From assembly GCF_014652895.1 (NCBI RefSeq), contig NZ_BMZR01000002.1, forward strand, positions 558,001 to 622,000: a stretch of 64,000 nucleotides of DNA. Reading direction: 5' to 3'. The number at the start of each line of letters is the position of its first letter. The first letter of the stretch is position 1. The translations under genes were made by a program, and so were the position numbers. This DNA comes from Psychrobacter glaciei. Its GTDB lineage: Bacteria; Pseudomonadota; Gammaproteobacteria; Pseudomonadales; Moraxellaceae. This document shows positions 38,859-46,389 of the stretch, piece after piece. The notes beneath the pieces were generated by a model. That model was not told the origin of the DNA, ran no database searches, and saw only the letters and a list, made by a program, of their open reading frames with translations.

Positions 38859-38993
38859 ATGAAACGTACATTCCAACCAAGCGTGATCAAGCGTAAACGT
38901 ACTCACGGTTTCCGTGCTCGTATGGCAACTAAAAAAGGCCGTCAGGTCTTAGCTCGTCGCCGCGCTAAAGGACGTCATCGTCTTACTGTATAA
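38859..38993 (+). CDS. rpmH: 50S ribosomal protein L34
   Basis: A 44-residue basic protein beginning [18 protein letters not shown] and ending [12 protein letters not shown], the invariant pattern and length of bacterial L34, a component of the large ribosomal subunit. AGGTGA precedes the ATG at normal spacing. A strong promoter lies upstream and a terminator hairpin stands between it and rnpA, so much of its transcription probably ends before rnpA. Confidence 0.98.
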   Translation: MKRTFQPSVIKRKRTHGFRARMATKKGRQVLARRRAKGRHRLTV

Positions 38994-39094
38994 TTACTAG
39001 ATAACGATAAGCATGGCTAATAGTGCTTGTTGTGTTTCTATTGTTTATAGATTGCGATAGTCAATCATCACAACTGACACGTAGCCGTATATCA

Positions 39095-39120
39095 AAAGCG
39101 CCCAAATAGGCGCTTTTTTT
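39095..39120 (+). terminator. Terminator between rpmH and rnpA
   Basis: AAAAGCGCC and GGCGCTTTTTTT form a hairpin with a U-tract. Confidence 0.88.
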
Positions 39121-39179
39121 GTCTCTATATTTTATGGTTATTTCTGATATTGTCACCAGCTCTTATACTAGGTTGTACT

Positions 39180-39551
39180 ATGTCCACTACTGTTCCAGCT
39201 ACATCGACTGCCCGCTTCACCAAAGCACAACGCCTGCTAACGCCTGCGGCTTTCCGTGAAGTGTTTGACGCTCCTGAGCGTAAGCTACACCAAAGCCATC
39301 TCATGGCTTTTGTACGCACCAATACGCATGAGCAGCCTCGAGTCGGTATGGCGATTACCAAGCGTAAAGTACCTACTGCGGTCGCTCGAAATTTAATAAA
39401 ACGTCAAATACGTGAGCAGTTTCGCGTAAAGTCTTCAATGTTAGAAAATAAAGATATTGTTTTTATTGTAAAAAAATCAATTAAAGAATTAGGTAACAAA
39501 GAATTAAAAAATGAAATAATTAATATTTTTAAAAAAATAGAAAAAAAATAA
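39180..39551 (+). CDS. rnpA: Ribonuclease P protein component
   Basis: RnpA is the protein subunit of RNase P, which matures tRNA 5' ends. The 123-residue product shows [12 protein letters not shown] at the start, [25 protein letters not shown] (the RNR-type signature) and a Lys-rich C-terminus. I chose the ATG at 39180, preceded by AGG at 7 bp; the open frame extends 30 bp further to a TTG. The last third is extremely A/T-rich, unlike the first two-thirds. Confidence 0.93.
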   Translation: MSTTVPATSTARFTKAQRLLTPAAFREVFDAPERKLHQSHLMAFVRTNTHEQPRVGMAITKRKVPTAVARNLIKRQIREQFRVKSSMLENKDIVFIVKKSIKELGNKELKNEIINIFKKIEKK

Positions 39552-39552
39552 A

Positions 39553-39927
39553 ATGAATTTAATTTATAAAAAAATAAAATTTTTGTTATATTATTTTTTT
39601 TATTACATTATTGTTATTTATCAAAAAATGATAAGCCCAATCATTCCTGCCCGTTGCCGATATTATCCAACGTGTTCTAATTATGGCAAACAAGCTTTAG
39701 CGTGGCATGGAGTGCGAAGAGGCAGTTGGCTATTGTTAAAACGTATTGGGCGCTGTCACCCATTAGGTGGCCATGGTATTGATTTTGTGCCTCTGCCCTT
39801 AGCGGCTTATAATTACCAGTATTTGCCCTCTACTAAGTTGGGCAATTCTAAAAACTCTGGCTTTGGGGTGTATCGAGACGATAAGAGTTATGTGAGCCGC
39901 TTAAACTATTTGCTGAAGACCACCTAA
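39553..39927 (+). CDS. yidD: Membrane protein insertion efficiency factor YidD
   Basis: YidD is a small inner-membrane-associated protein that assists YidC-dependent insertion. The 124-residue product has an N-terminal hydrophobic stretch, then [27 protein letters not shown] and [17 protein letters not shown], the conserved family block with its Cys residues. It starts 1 bp after the rnpA stop and lies before yidC, its usual place. The first 60 bp are almost entirely A and T, continuing the composition of the rnpA end. The C-terminal tail of about 40 residues is longer than usual. Confidence 0.95.
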   Translation: MNLIYKKIKFLLYYFFYYIIVIYQKMISPIIPARCRYYPTCSNYGKQALAWHGVRRGSWLLLKRIGRCHPLGGHGIDFVPLPLAAYNYQYLPSTKLGNSKNSGFGVYRDDKSYVSRLNYLLKTT

Positions 39928-39977
39928 AATAGGTGCTCGACTGGCTGTTTTGTTAGGTCTTCAGAGTTACCCACAAG

Positions 39978-39986
39978 TTATCCACA
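39978..39986 (+). promoter_or_regulatory. Isolated DnaA box upstream of yidC
   Basis: Perfect TTATCCACA in the yidD-yidC gap, 1.3 kb from oriC. Confidence 0.6.
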
Positions 39987-40146
39987 CTCTTGGTATCATT
40001 CGAGGTGGATTTTTAGTAAAATGATGCACATTTTATGTAAATGACTGCCAATACTGTTGTCATGGCGATAATAGATAACGGTGCTTTGTGTTCATGACAC
40101 ATGCCCTAATTTTTCATTCCCTAATTTTTTAATCTAGGAAAGGTTT

Positions 40147-41844
40147 ATGCAAAAGATATTTCGGGTGATGATCATCATTGCGATGCTAATCACCGCTTAT
40201 CTGCTGATTTTGGCATGGCGAGATGATTATGCCGATGCACCAGCTGTAGACACGGTACCAGAAGCTGCAACGTCAGTAGGTGCTGACATTCCATCTACGA
40301 CTGGTGCAGCAGGTGATATTCCGGTACAGACACTACCTGTGGATAACGCGACTGCTGTTAACGGCACTGTGACGGCTACTCCAGCGAAAGATGCTGGTTT
40401 GATTACAGTTACTACCGATCGCTATGATATAAAAATCAATCCAGAAGGCGGTGATATCGTTTATGCTGCTCTCAAGCAGTATGACGCGACGCTCGATAGC
40501 GAGACGCCTTTTGTACTATTAGAAAATAATAGCAATCGCGTTTACGTGGCTCAGTCTGGTCTGATTGGTCAAGACGGTATTGATACCGCAGAAGGTCGTG
40601 CCAATTATAGCCATACTGCTAATAACTATGTAATGGAAAAAGGGCAACAAACGTTGTCTGTACCGCTTACTTATAAAAAAGATGGCGTGACGATTACCAA
40701 GACCTTTACCTTTACGCAAGACAAATATCCGATTGATATCAGTTATCAAATTCAAAATGCCTCTGCCGCAGCGTGGCAAGGACAGATGTTTGCGCAGTTA
40801 AAACGTGATGATAGTAAAGATCCTGGGATGTCTGATAAAGGCGCGCTAAGCATGGCGACGTATTTGGGCGGCGCTTGGGGCACACCTGATGATCCTTATA
40901 ATAAGTTGAAGTTCGGTAACTTTAGTGATGGTGAGTTAACGACAACCAGTGATAAAGGCTGGGTCGGCATCGTGCAGCATTATTTTGTCTCTGCATGGAC
41001 GCCTGAAAATTTCACGGGTAAGTTCTTCAGTCGTGAAACTGCTGATGAGTATTTTATCGGCTTTAACAGTCAGCCAGTTAATGTTGCACCGAACAAGCAA
41101 GTCACACTAAATGCAACGTTATATGCTGGGCCGAAAGTACAGTCTGAGCTTAAAGATGTGGCAGTTGGCTTGAACAAAACGGTCGATTATGGTCTGTTAT
41201 GGCCAATATCGAAGATCTTATTTGCTATCTTGGACGGCATCCATAAGGTAATTGGCAACTGGGGTTGGTCAATTATTGTACTGACTATCTTGGTTAAAAT
41301 TGCTCTCATGTGGTTCTCAAACAAGAGCTACTACTCAATGGCGAAGATGCGTGCCATCGCACCGCGACTTAAAGTGCTCAAAGAAGAGCATGGCGATGAT
41401 CGCATGAAGATGTCGCAAGAAATGATGGCGATCTATAAAGAAGAGAAAGTCAATCCGATGGCGGGTTGTCTGCCTATCTTGATGCAAATGCCGATTTTCT
41501 TAGCACTATATTGGGTACTGGTTGAAAGTGTTGAGTTGCGTCATGCCCCGTGGATCCTATGGATTCAAGATCTATCAGCGATGGATCCATGGTTTATTTT
41601 GCCATTGCTAATGGGCGCATCGATGTTTGTACAGCAACAGCTAAATCCGCAGCCCGCTGACCCAATGCAAGCAAAGGTAATGAAATTCTTACCGATTATC
41701 TTTACTGCATTCATGCTGTTCTTCCCAGCGGGTCTGGTTTTATACTGGACAGTGAACAACTTGTTTAGTATGACTCAGCAATATATCGTTAATAAGAAAG
41801 TTGACGAAGAGCAAAAGCGCCGTACGGTTAAAGTGCTCGACTAA
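40147..41844 (+). CDS. yidC: Membrane protein insertase YidC
   Basis: YidC inserts and folds inner-membrane proteins, alone or with Sec. The 565-residue product has an N-terminal transmembrane segment (about 5-24), a large periplasmic beta-domain (about 65-350: TDRYDIKINPEGGDIVYAAL and SAWTPENF), and a C-terminal core of five helices with WGWSIIVLTILVKIALMW, KEEKVNPMAGCLPILMQMPIF and FPAGLVLYWTVNN. The conserved Arg of the core is expected near KMRAIAPRLK. AGGAAAGG precedes the ATG. A terminator follows. Confidence 0.97.
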   Translation: MQKIFRVMIIIAMLITAYLLILAWRDDYADAPAVDTVPEAATSVGADIPSTTGAAGDIPVQTLPVDNATAVNGTVTATPAKDAGLITVTTDRYDIKINPEGGDIVYAALKQYDATLDSETPFVLLENNSNRVYVAQSGLIGQDGIDTAEGRANYSHTANNYVMEKGQQTLSVPLTYKKDGVTITKTFTFTQDKYPIDISYQIQNASAAAWQGQMFAQLKRDDSKDPGMSDKGALSMATYLGGAWGTPDDPYNKLKFGNFSDGELTTTSDKGWVGIVQHYFVSAWTPENFTGKFFSRETADEYFIGFNSQPVNVAPNKQVTLNATLYAGPKVQSELKDVAVGLNKTVDYGLLWPISKILFAILDGIHKVIGNWGWSIIVLTILVKIALMWFSNKSYYSMAKMRAIAPRLKVLKEEHGDDRMKMSQEMMAIYKEEKVNPMAGCLPILMQMPIFLALYWVLVESVELRHAPWILWIQDLSAMDPWFILPLLMGASMFVQQQLNPQPADPMQAKVMKFLPIIFTAFMLFFPAGLVLYWTVNNLFSMTQQYIVNKKVDEEQKRRTVKVLD

Positions 41845-41868
41845 TCGACAAGTAGTTAGCTCTATAAT

Positions 41869-41900
41869 AAAAAAACCATCGCATAAGCGGTGGTTTTTTT
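41869..41900 (+). terminator. yidC terminator
   Basis: AAAAAACCATCGC and GCGGTGGTTTTTT form a stem around ATAA. Confidence 0.88.
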
Positions 41901-42028
41901 ATACGTCAAACCTAGTATTTGCTTATATTGGTACGCGCTAAAAAGCGCAAAATCCCGCTATGTAAAGATTGCTTTGTCAGCATGCTTTTAGCCGTCTATA
42001 ATGGGGTTTTTATCTATTGAGAGTAAGC

Positions 42029-43495
42029 GTGAATTCTGTCGAAGTGACATTAGCACTTGGTTCATCTGAAAAGCCTGATTCCTCTAAAAATCATAAATCA
42101 TCTGGATTGGCCACCATTGCTGCAATTGCCACACCGCTTGGGCGCGGTGGCGTTGGGGTTATTCGTCTGTCAGGTGCGCGTGCTTATGACATTGCCTGTC
42201 AGCTCACTGGTAAGACTGTTTTTGTCCCGCGTATGGCCAGCTTTTGCCGTTTTTATCAAGAGGATGGCACGACCATTGATGAAGGCTTAGTGTTGTACTT
42301 TAAGGGGCCGCACTCATTTACTGGCGAAGATGTGATTGAGCTGCAAGGGCATGGCGGCATGATTTTGCAAAACCAGCTGCTAGCACGAGTGTTTGAATTG
42401 GGTGCAAAACAAGCCAGTGCAGGGGAGTTTTCTTACCGCGCTTTTGACAACGATAAGCTGGATTTGGTACAGGCAGAGGCTATCGCTGATGCGATTGATG
42501 CGACCAGTGCCGCGGCTGCCAGTAGTGCTATACGCTCGCTAAGTGGTGAGTTTTCACAAAAAATTAATGAATTGCTTGAGCAGCTTATTCATCTGCGTTT
42601 ACATGTTGAAGCCGCCATTGATTTCCCTGATGAAGAAGATGTTGATTTTTTATCTGATGGCGTTATACAAACCAATCTTGAGAACACGCAACACAAGATA
42701 CAGCAAGTACTTTCGACCGCAAAACAAGGTCAGCTATTACGTGATGGTATTCACGTGGTATTGGCAGGCAGACCAAATGCTGGTAAATCGAGCTTGCTGA
42801 ACCGTCTAGCAGGACAAGAGCGCGCTATCGTCACTGATGTCGCAGGTACGACACGCGATACGCTACAAGAGACCGTGGTACTGAATGGCTTGACGCTGCA
42901 CCTAACCGATACAGCTGGCCTACGTGAGACAGAAGATACCGTAGAGCGTATTGGCATTGAGCGCGCGCGTACCGCTATTACGCAGGCTGATATGCTGATG
43001 ATGGTCTATGATGTGACACGCGACCTTGAAGAAGAAAGTACGCCACTACAGCTGGCTGAGCAGTTATTTGGCAAGCTACCAGAGGCTAAGCGATTATTGA
43101 TTATTGCCAATAAAAGCGATTTACTAAACGGTTTGAGTGACGAGGATGCCATGTCCGCTTCACAGATTGAAATAAAGAATCGTGGTTATGAACAAGTCAA
43201 TGTTTCATGTGAAACAGGCGCTGGTATCGATACATTGGTCGAAGCGTTGTGTGCTAAAGTGGGTTTCCATCCGCCCGAAAACAGTCTCATTGCCCGTACG
43301 CGGCATTTAGATGCACTCAGACGCACAGCAGACTATTTGGCAGAAGCACACGAACAATTAACTGTCTTTCAGGCAGGTGAGTTGGTGGCTGAAAGCTTAC
43401 GTCAAGCTCAGCAAAGCTTGGCTGAGATTACTGGTGAGTTCAGTGCCGATGATCTACTGGGTAAAATTTTTGGCAGCTTTTGTATTGGCAAGTAG
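42029..43495 (+). CDS. mnmE: tRNA modification GTPase MnmE
   Basis: MnmE with MnmG makes the cmnm5 modification of wobble U34 in tRNAs. The product has the N-terminal tetrahydrofolate-binding domain (IAAIATPLGRGGVGVIRLSG, FTGEDVIELQGHGG), an internal GTPase domain with GRPNAGKSSLLN, DVAGTTRDT, DTAGLRETEDTVE and NKSD, and the C-terminal CIGK with its catalytic Cys. I prefer the GTG at 42029, with GAGAG 5 bp before it; a TTG 12 bp upstream is possible. The N-terminal 25 residues are an extension. A parS-like site lies within the gene. Confidence 0.96.
   Translation: MNSVEVTLALGSSEKPDSSKNHKSSGLATIAAIATPLGRGGVGVIRLSGARAYDIACQLTGKTVFVPRMASFCRFYQEDGTTIDEGLVLYFKGPHSFTGEDVIELQGHGGMILQNQLLARVFELGAKQASAGEFSYRAFDNDKLDLVQAEAIADAIDATSAAAASSAIRSLSGEFSQKINELLEQLIHLRLHVEAAIDFPDEEDVDFLSDGVIQTNLENTQHKIQQVLSTAKQGQLLRDGIHVVLAGRPNAGKSSLLNRLAGQERAIVTDVAGTTRDTLQETVVLNGLTLHLTDTAGLRETEDTVERIGIERARTAITQADMLMMVYDVTRDLEEESTPLQLAEQLFGKLPEAKRLLIIANKSDLLNGLSDEDAMSASQIEIKNRGYEQVNVSCETGAGIDTLVEALCAKVGFHPPENSLIARTRHLDALRRTADYLAEAHEQLTVFQAGELVAESLRQAQQSLAEITGEFSADDLLGKIFGSFCIGK
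43201..43216. promoter_or_regulatory. parS: parS-like site 5, inside mnmE
   Basis: TGTTTCATGTGAAACA, one central mismatch to the consensus. Confidence 0.7.
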
Positions 43496-43589
43496 CTTTT
43501 TTAAGCCAGCATAATTAATGGCTTTGTTGAGCTACGCTTGAATAAAACTTTGATGTTGCCGCCTTTAATATTAAGACAAGGAAAGTAGT

Positions 43590-44066
43590 ATGCATTGCCC
43601 GTATTGTAATGCGTCAGAGACCAAGGTAATTGATTCACGGCTGGCGGCAGAAGGTGCGCAAGTCCGTCGCCGCCGTTCCTGTAATAGTTGCCAAGAGCGT
43701 TTTACCACGTTTGAGATGGTAGAAGTAGTGATGCCAAGAATTATCAAATCAAGCGGTAAAATTGAGCCTTATGATAACGAAAAGCTGCGCCGCTCTATAC
43801 TATTGCCGCTACAAAAGCGTCCCATCACGATTGATGAGCAAGAGGCAATGATTAGCCGGATAGAGAAGCGCGTACGGCAAATGGGTGAGCGTGAGATTAG
43901 CAGCAAGGTCTTGGGCGAGATTATCATGAGCGAGCTTAAAACGCTTGATGATGTCGCTTATGTACGCTTTGCTAGTGTTTACCGTGACTTTCAAGACATT
44001 GATGCTTTTCATCAAGAAATCGCTAACATCCGCCCCACCGAAAAAACTGACGATAACGTTAAGTAG
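43590..44066 (+). CDS. nrdR: Transcriptional repressor NrdR
   Basis: NrdR represses ribonucleotide reductase genes in response to nucleotide state. The 158-residue product has the N-terminal zinc ribbon ([17 protein letters not shown] and [16 protein letters not shown], Cys3/6/31/34) and an ATP-cone domain ([18 protein letters not shown]). Length and motifs are typical. It precedes ribD, a common arrangement in gammaproteobacteria. AAGGAAAG precedes the ATG. I did not find a clear NrdR box pair in this window. Confidence 0.97.
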   Translation: MHCPYCNASETKVIDSRLAAEGAQVRRRRSCNSCQERFTTFEMVEVVMPRIIKSSGKIEPYDNEKLRRSILLPLQKRPITIDEQEAMISRIEKRVRQMGEREISSKVLGEIIMSELKTLDDVAYVRFASVYRDFQDIDAFHQEIANIRPTEKTDDNVK

Positions 44067-44104
44067 TCTTTATTAGCTACTTTCTTATTAAGTGTGACCT
44101 CTTT

Positions 44105-45175
44105 ATGACGCTCTCAAACCATCAACTTTCAAACCATGAACAAAATGCTCAAGACCAGTATTTTATGATGCTTGCTATCGAGCAGGGTAAGAGAGGTCTC
44201 TATACTACGAGGCCCAATCCAGCGGTAGGATGCGTCATTGTTCAGGCAGAGTCTATTGTCGGTCAAGGCTTTCATCCGAAAGCAGGCGAGCCACATGCCG
44301 AGGTGTTTGCCCTGAAAGAAGCAGGTACGCGAGCAGTAGGGGCAACTGCTTATGTAACCTTGGAGCCGTGTAGTCATACAGGACGTACGCCACCTTGTGC
44401 GCTTGCGCTAATTGCTGCGGACGTTAAGCGAGTGGTGATTGCAGGTCTAGATCCCAATCCACAAGTCGCTGGACGCGGTGTACGTTTACTAGAAGAGGCA
44501 GGTATTGACGTCACTATTGGTGTATTGACGCAGCAAGCAGAGGCCTTAAATCGCGGATTTTTGAAAGCAATGCGCACTCAGATGCCTTATGTTCGCCTTA
44601 AGATTGCCACCAGTCTTGACGGTCGTACCGCGATGGCGACAGGGGAGTCAAAGTGGATTACAGGCCCTGCTGCCCGCGAGGATGTGCAAAAGCTACGTGC
44701 CCGTAGTGGGGCGATTATCACGGGTAGCGAAACCGTTATCGCTGATAATCCTCAATTAAATGTACGCTCAACTCAATTGGGCGTACATTCTGATCAAGTT
44801 CCCACTCCTATCGTAGTGGTGCTGGATAGACGCCGACGCTTGGCGCACGACCTACAGTCTGATTATCAGTTATGCCGCCGTCCTGAAACACTATATTGGC
44901 ATGAAGATAACTTAATGGCATTATTAAAGAATTTAGTCAGCGAGCATCAGTGTTATGAAGTATTGGTTGAAGCTGGTGCGAGCGTGGCAGGCAGCTTTCT
45001 AGCCCAGCAGCTGGTAGATGAGCTTATTGTTTATCAAGCGCCTTGTTTATTAGGAGCACAGGCTCGCCCTATGGTTAACTTTAATCCACTATCGTTGGCG
45101 CAGCAGCTGCGTTTTGATATCGATAATTATGAACAAATTGGCGCTGATCTAAAACTGACCTTATTGCCTTTATAA
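44105..45175 (+). CDS. ribD: Bifunctional riboflavin biosynthesis deaminase/reductase RibD
   Basis: RibD deaminates the pyrimidinone intermediate and then reduces its ribosyl side chain. The N-terminal deaminase domain has HAEVFALKEAG and PCSHTGRTPPC (zinc-binding His/Cys set); the C-terminal reductase domain has RLKIATSLDGRTAM, ESKWITGPAAREDVQKLRA and LVEAGASVAGSFL. The 356-residue length is typical. It lies 38 bp after nrdR, so the two are probably co-transcribed. No FMN riboswitch was recognised upstream. Confidence 0.96.
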   Translation: MTLSNHQLSNHEQNAQDQYFMMLAIEQGKRGLYTTRPNPAVGCVIVQAESIVGQGFHPKAGEPHAEVFALKEAGTRAVGATAYVTLEPCSHTGRTPPCALALIAADVKRVVIAGLDPNPQVAGRGVRLLEEAGIDVTIGVLTQQAEALNRGFLKAMRTQMPYVRLKIATSLDGRTAMATGESKWITGPAAREDVQKLRARSGAIITGSETVIADNPQLNVRSTQLGVHSDQVPTPIVVVLDRRRRLAHDLQSDYQLCRRPETLYWHEDNLMALLKNLVSEHQCYEVLVEAGASVAGSFLAQQLVDELIVYQAPCLLGAQARPMVNFNPLSLAQQLRFDIDNYEQIGADLKLTLLPL

Positions 45176-45180
45176 CTCGG

Positions 45181-45479
45181 TTATCCATCACTGGTCTGCT
45201 CACAATATGCGTTAGATGTGTGCGGAATGTGGATAAACCAGTAAATCTATTAATGGTTTCACATGGAACTGTGCATAACTTTGTTTCACATGAAACAGAA
45301 AAGTCTATTTTTATAAATAATATTAATATATATGTATAAAAATCAATGGTTTATGGTTTAATGTGGGAGCTTTTAGGTTTTTATACCGACCATGACTTTC
45401 TGTGGATAACTTGGTAAAAACATAGGTTTTTAATGGAATACGGGTTGATTTACTATGACTTATCCACAACTTATCCCCT
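45181..45479. promoter_or_regulatory. Second DnaA-box cluster with parS-like sites
   Basis: The 443-bp ribD-riboflavin synthase gap has TGTGGATAA at 45228 and 45401, TTATCCACA at 45460, and degenerate boxes TTATCCATC at 45181 and TTATCCCCT at 45471. A parS-like 16-mer lies at 45282 and a weaker one at 45255. A direct repeat (TGTGTTTCACCTAAAAG and TGTGTTTCACTTAAAAG) follows at about 45497-45533. An A/T run lies around 45305-45345. Confidence 0.75.
45282..45297. promoter_or_regulatory. parS: parS-like site 6
   Basis: TGTTTCACATGAAACA, one central mismatch to the consensus, in a non-coding gap. A degenerate companion GGTTTCACATGGAACT is at 45255-45270. Confidence 0.75.
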
Positions 45480-45618
45480 ATTACGCTTAAAATAGGTGTG
45501 TTTCACCTAAAAGCTGTGTGTTTCACTTAAAAGTTAAGGCCAGCAAACGCTGCCATCAATATTGATAAATGCCAATACGTTGTCTATGACGACAATATAA
45601 CAATGAGATGAGGTTGAT

Positions 45619-46293
45619 ATGTTTACCGGAATTATAGAAAGTGTCGGAAAGGTTAAATCCATGCAGCCTACGGGTGGTGATATACGCTTGACGATAGAGT
45701 CTGATGGTTTAGACTTCAGTGATGTGAAACTGGGTGACTCTATTGCTTCTAATGGTATTTGTTTGACGGTTGTGGATTTTGGCAGCAATCATTACTCGGT
45801 TGATGTCTCACGTGAAACAATTGCGCATACAGCGTTAGAAGATTTAAAGCCAGGTCATATCGTCAATTTAGAGAAGGCGATGTTGCCAACCACACGTTTT
45901 GGCGGCCACATTGTCGCAGGTCATGTGGATGGTGTCGGCGTCGTGCGTAAGTTGCAAAAAGACGCGCGTTCTATCTATATTGAGATCGAGATACCGCAAG
46001 AGTTGGCGCATTATACAGCGACCAAAGGTTCTATTACCCTTGATGGCATTAGCCTCACCACGAACTTGGTACGCGATAATATCGTCTCGTTAAATATCAT
46101 CCCGCACACCGCACAAGTCACCAATATTGCTCAGCATTGGCTGGTAGGTGATAAGGTTAATGTTGAAGTGGATATCGTCGCGCGCTATTTGGAGCGGCTG
46201 TTAACCAAGTCACAAACTGACAGTAAGACAGCGCACAATACACCAAGTAATATCACTGAGACTTTCTTGGCTGATAATGGCTTTATGAGATAA
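45619..46293 (+). CDS. ribC: Riboflavin synthase (alpha chain)
   Basis: This enzyme dismutates two 6,7-dimethyl-8-ribityllumazine molecules to riboflavin (called ribC or ribE by different sources). The 224-residue product is a tandem lumazine-binding repeat protein: MFTGIIESVGKVKSM and GDSIASNGICLTVV in the first repeat, GGHIVAGHVDGVGVV and GSITLDGISLTTN in the second. The conserved VDVSRET is present; its codons contain a parS-like 16-mer. GATGAGGTTG precedes the ATG. It is separated from ribD by the DnaA-box cluster. Confidence 0.97.
   Translation: MFTGIIESVGKVKSMQPTGGDIRLTIESDGLDFSDVKLGDSIASNGICLTVVDFGSNHYSVDVSRETIAHTALEDLKPGHIVNLEKAMLPTTRFGGHIVAGHVDGVGVVRKLQKDARSIYIEIEIPQELAHYTATKGSITLDGISLTTNLVRDNIVSLNIIPHTAQVTNIAQHWLVGDKVNVEVDIVARYLERLLTKSQTDSKTAHNTPSNITETFLADNGFMR
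45804..45819. promoter_or_regulatory. parS: parS-like site 7 (inside riboflavin synthase; weak)
   Basis: TGTCTCACGTGAAACA has one mismatch, but it encodes the family-conserved VSRET, so protein conservation alone may explain it. Confidence 0.45.
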
Positions 46294-46341
46294 TAAGTAA
46301 AAATAGTAAGTAGGGTTTTTCAGCATATTATTTATATTGAC

Positions 46342-46389
46342 TAAGGCGTGCCCTCATTTTGATAATGATAAAAATGAGGGCACGCCTTA
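46342..46389. terminator. Perfect 19-bp inverted repeat, bidirectional terminator (family C)
   Basis: TAAGGCGTGCCCTCATTTT (46342-46360) pairs perfectly with AAAATGAGGGCACGCCTTA (46371-46389). The right arm includes the stop codon of the convergent kinase gene. The arms share GGGC and CCTCAT elements with the repeat at 2845-2885. Confidence 0.9.

Noticed and set aside
45176-45618. FMN riboswitch upstream of riboflavin genes
   Set aside because: The conserved RFN-element segments were not seen; the gap is explained by DnaA boxes and parS-like sites.
45804-45819. Strong parS call in riboflavin synthase
   Set aside because: VSRET is conserved in the family, so the match may come from the protein. 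It is kept only as a weak site.
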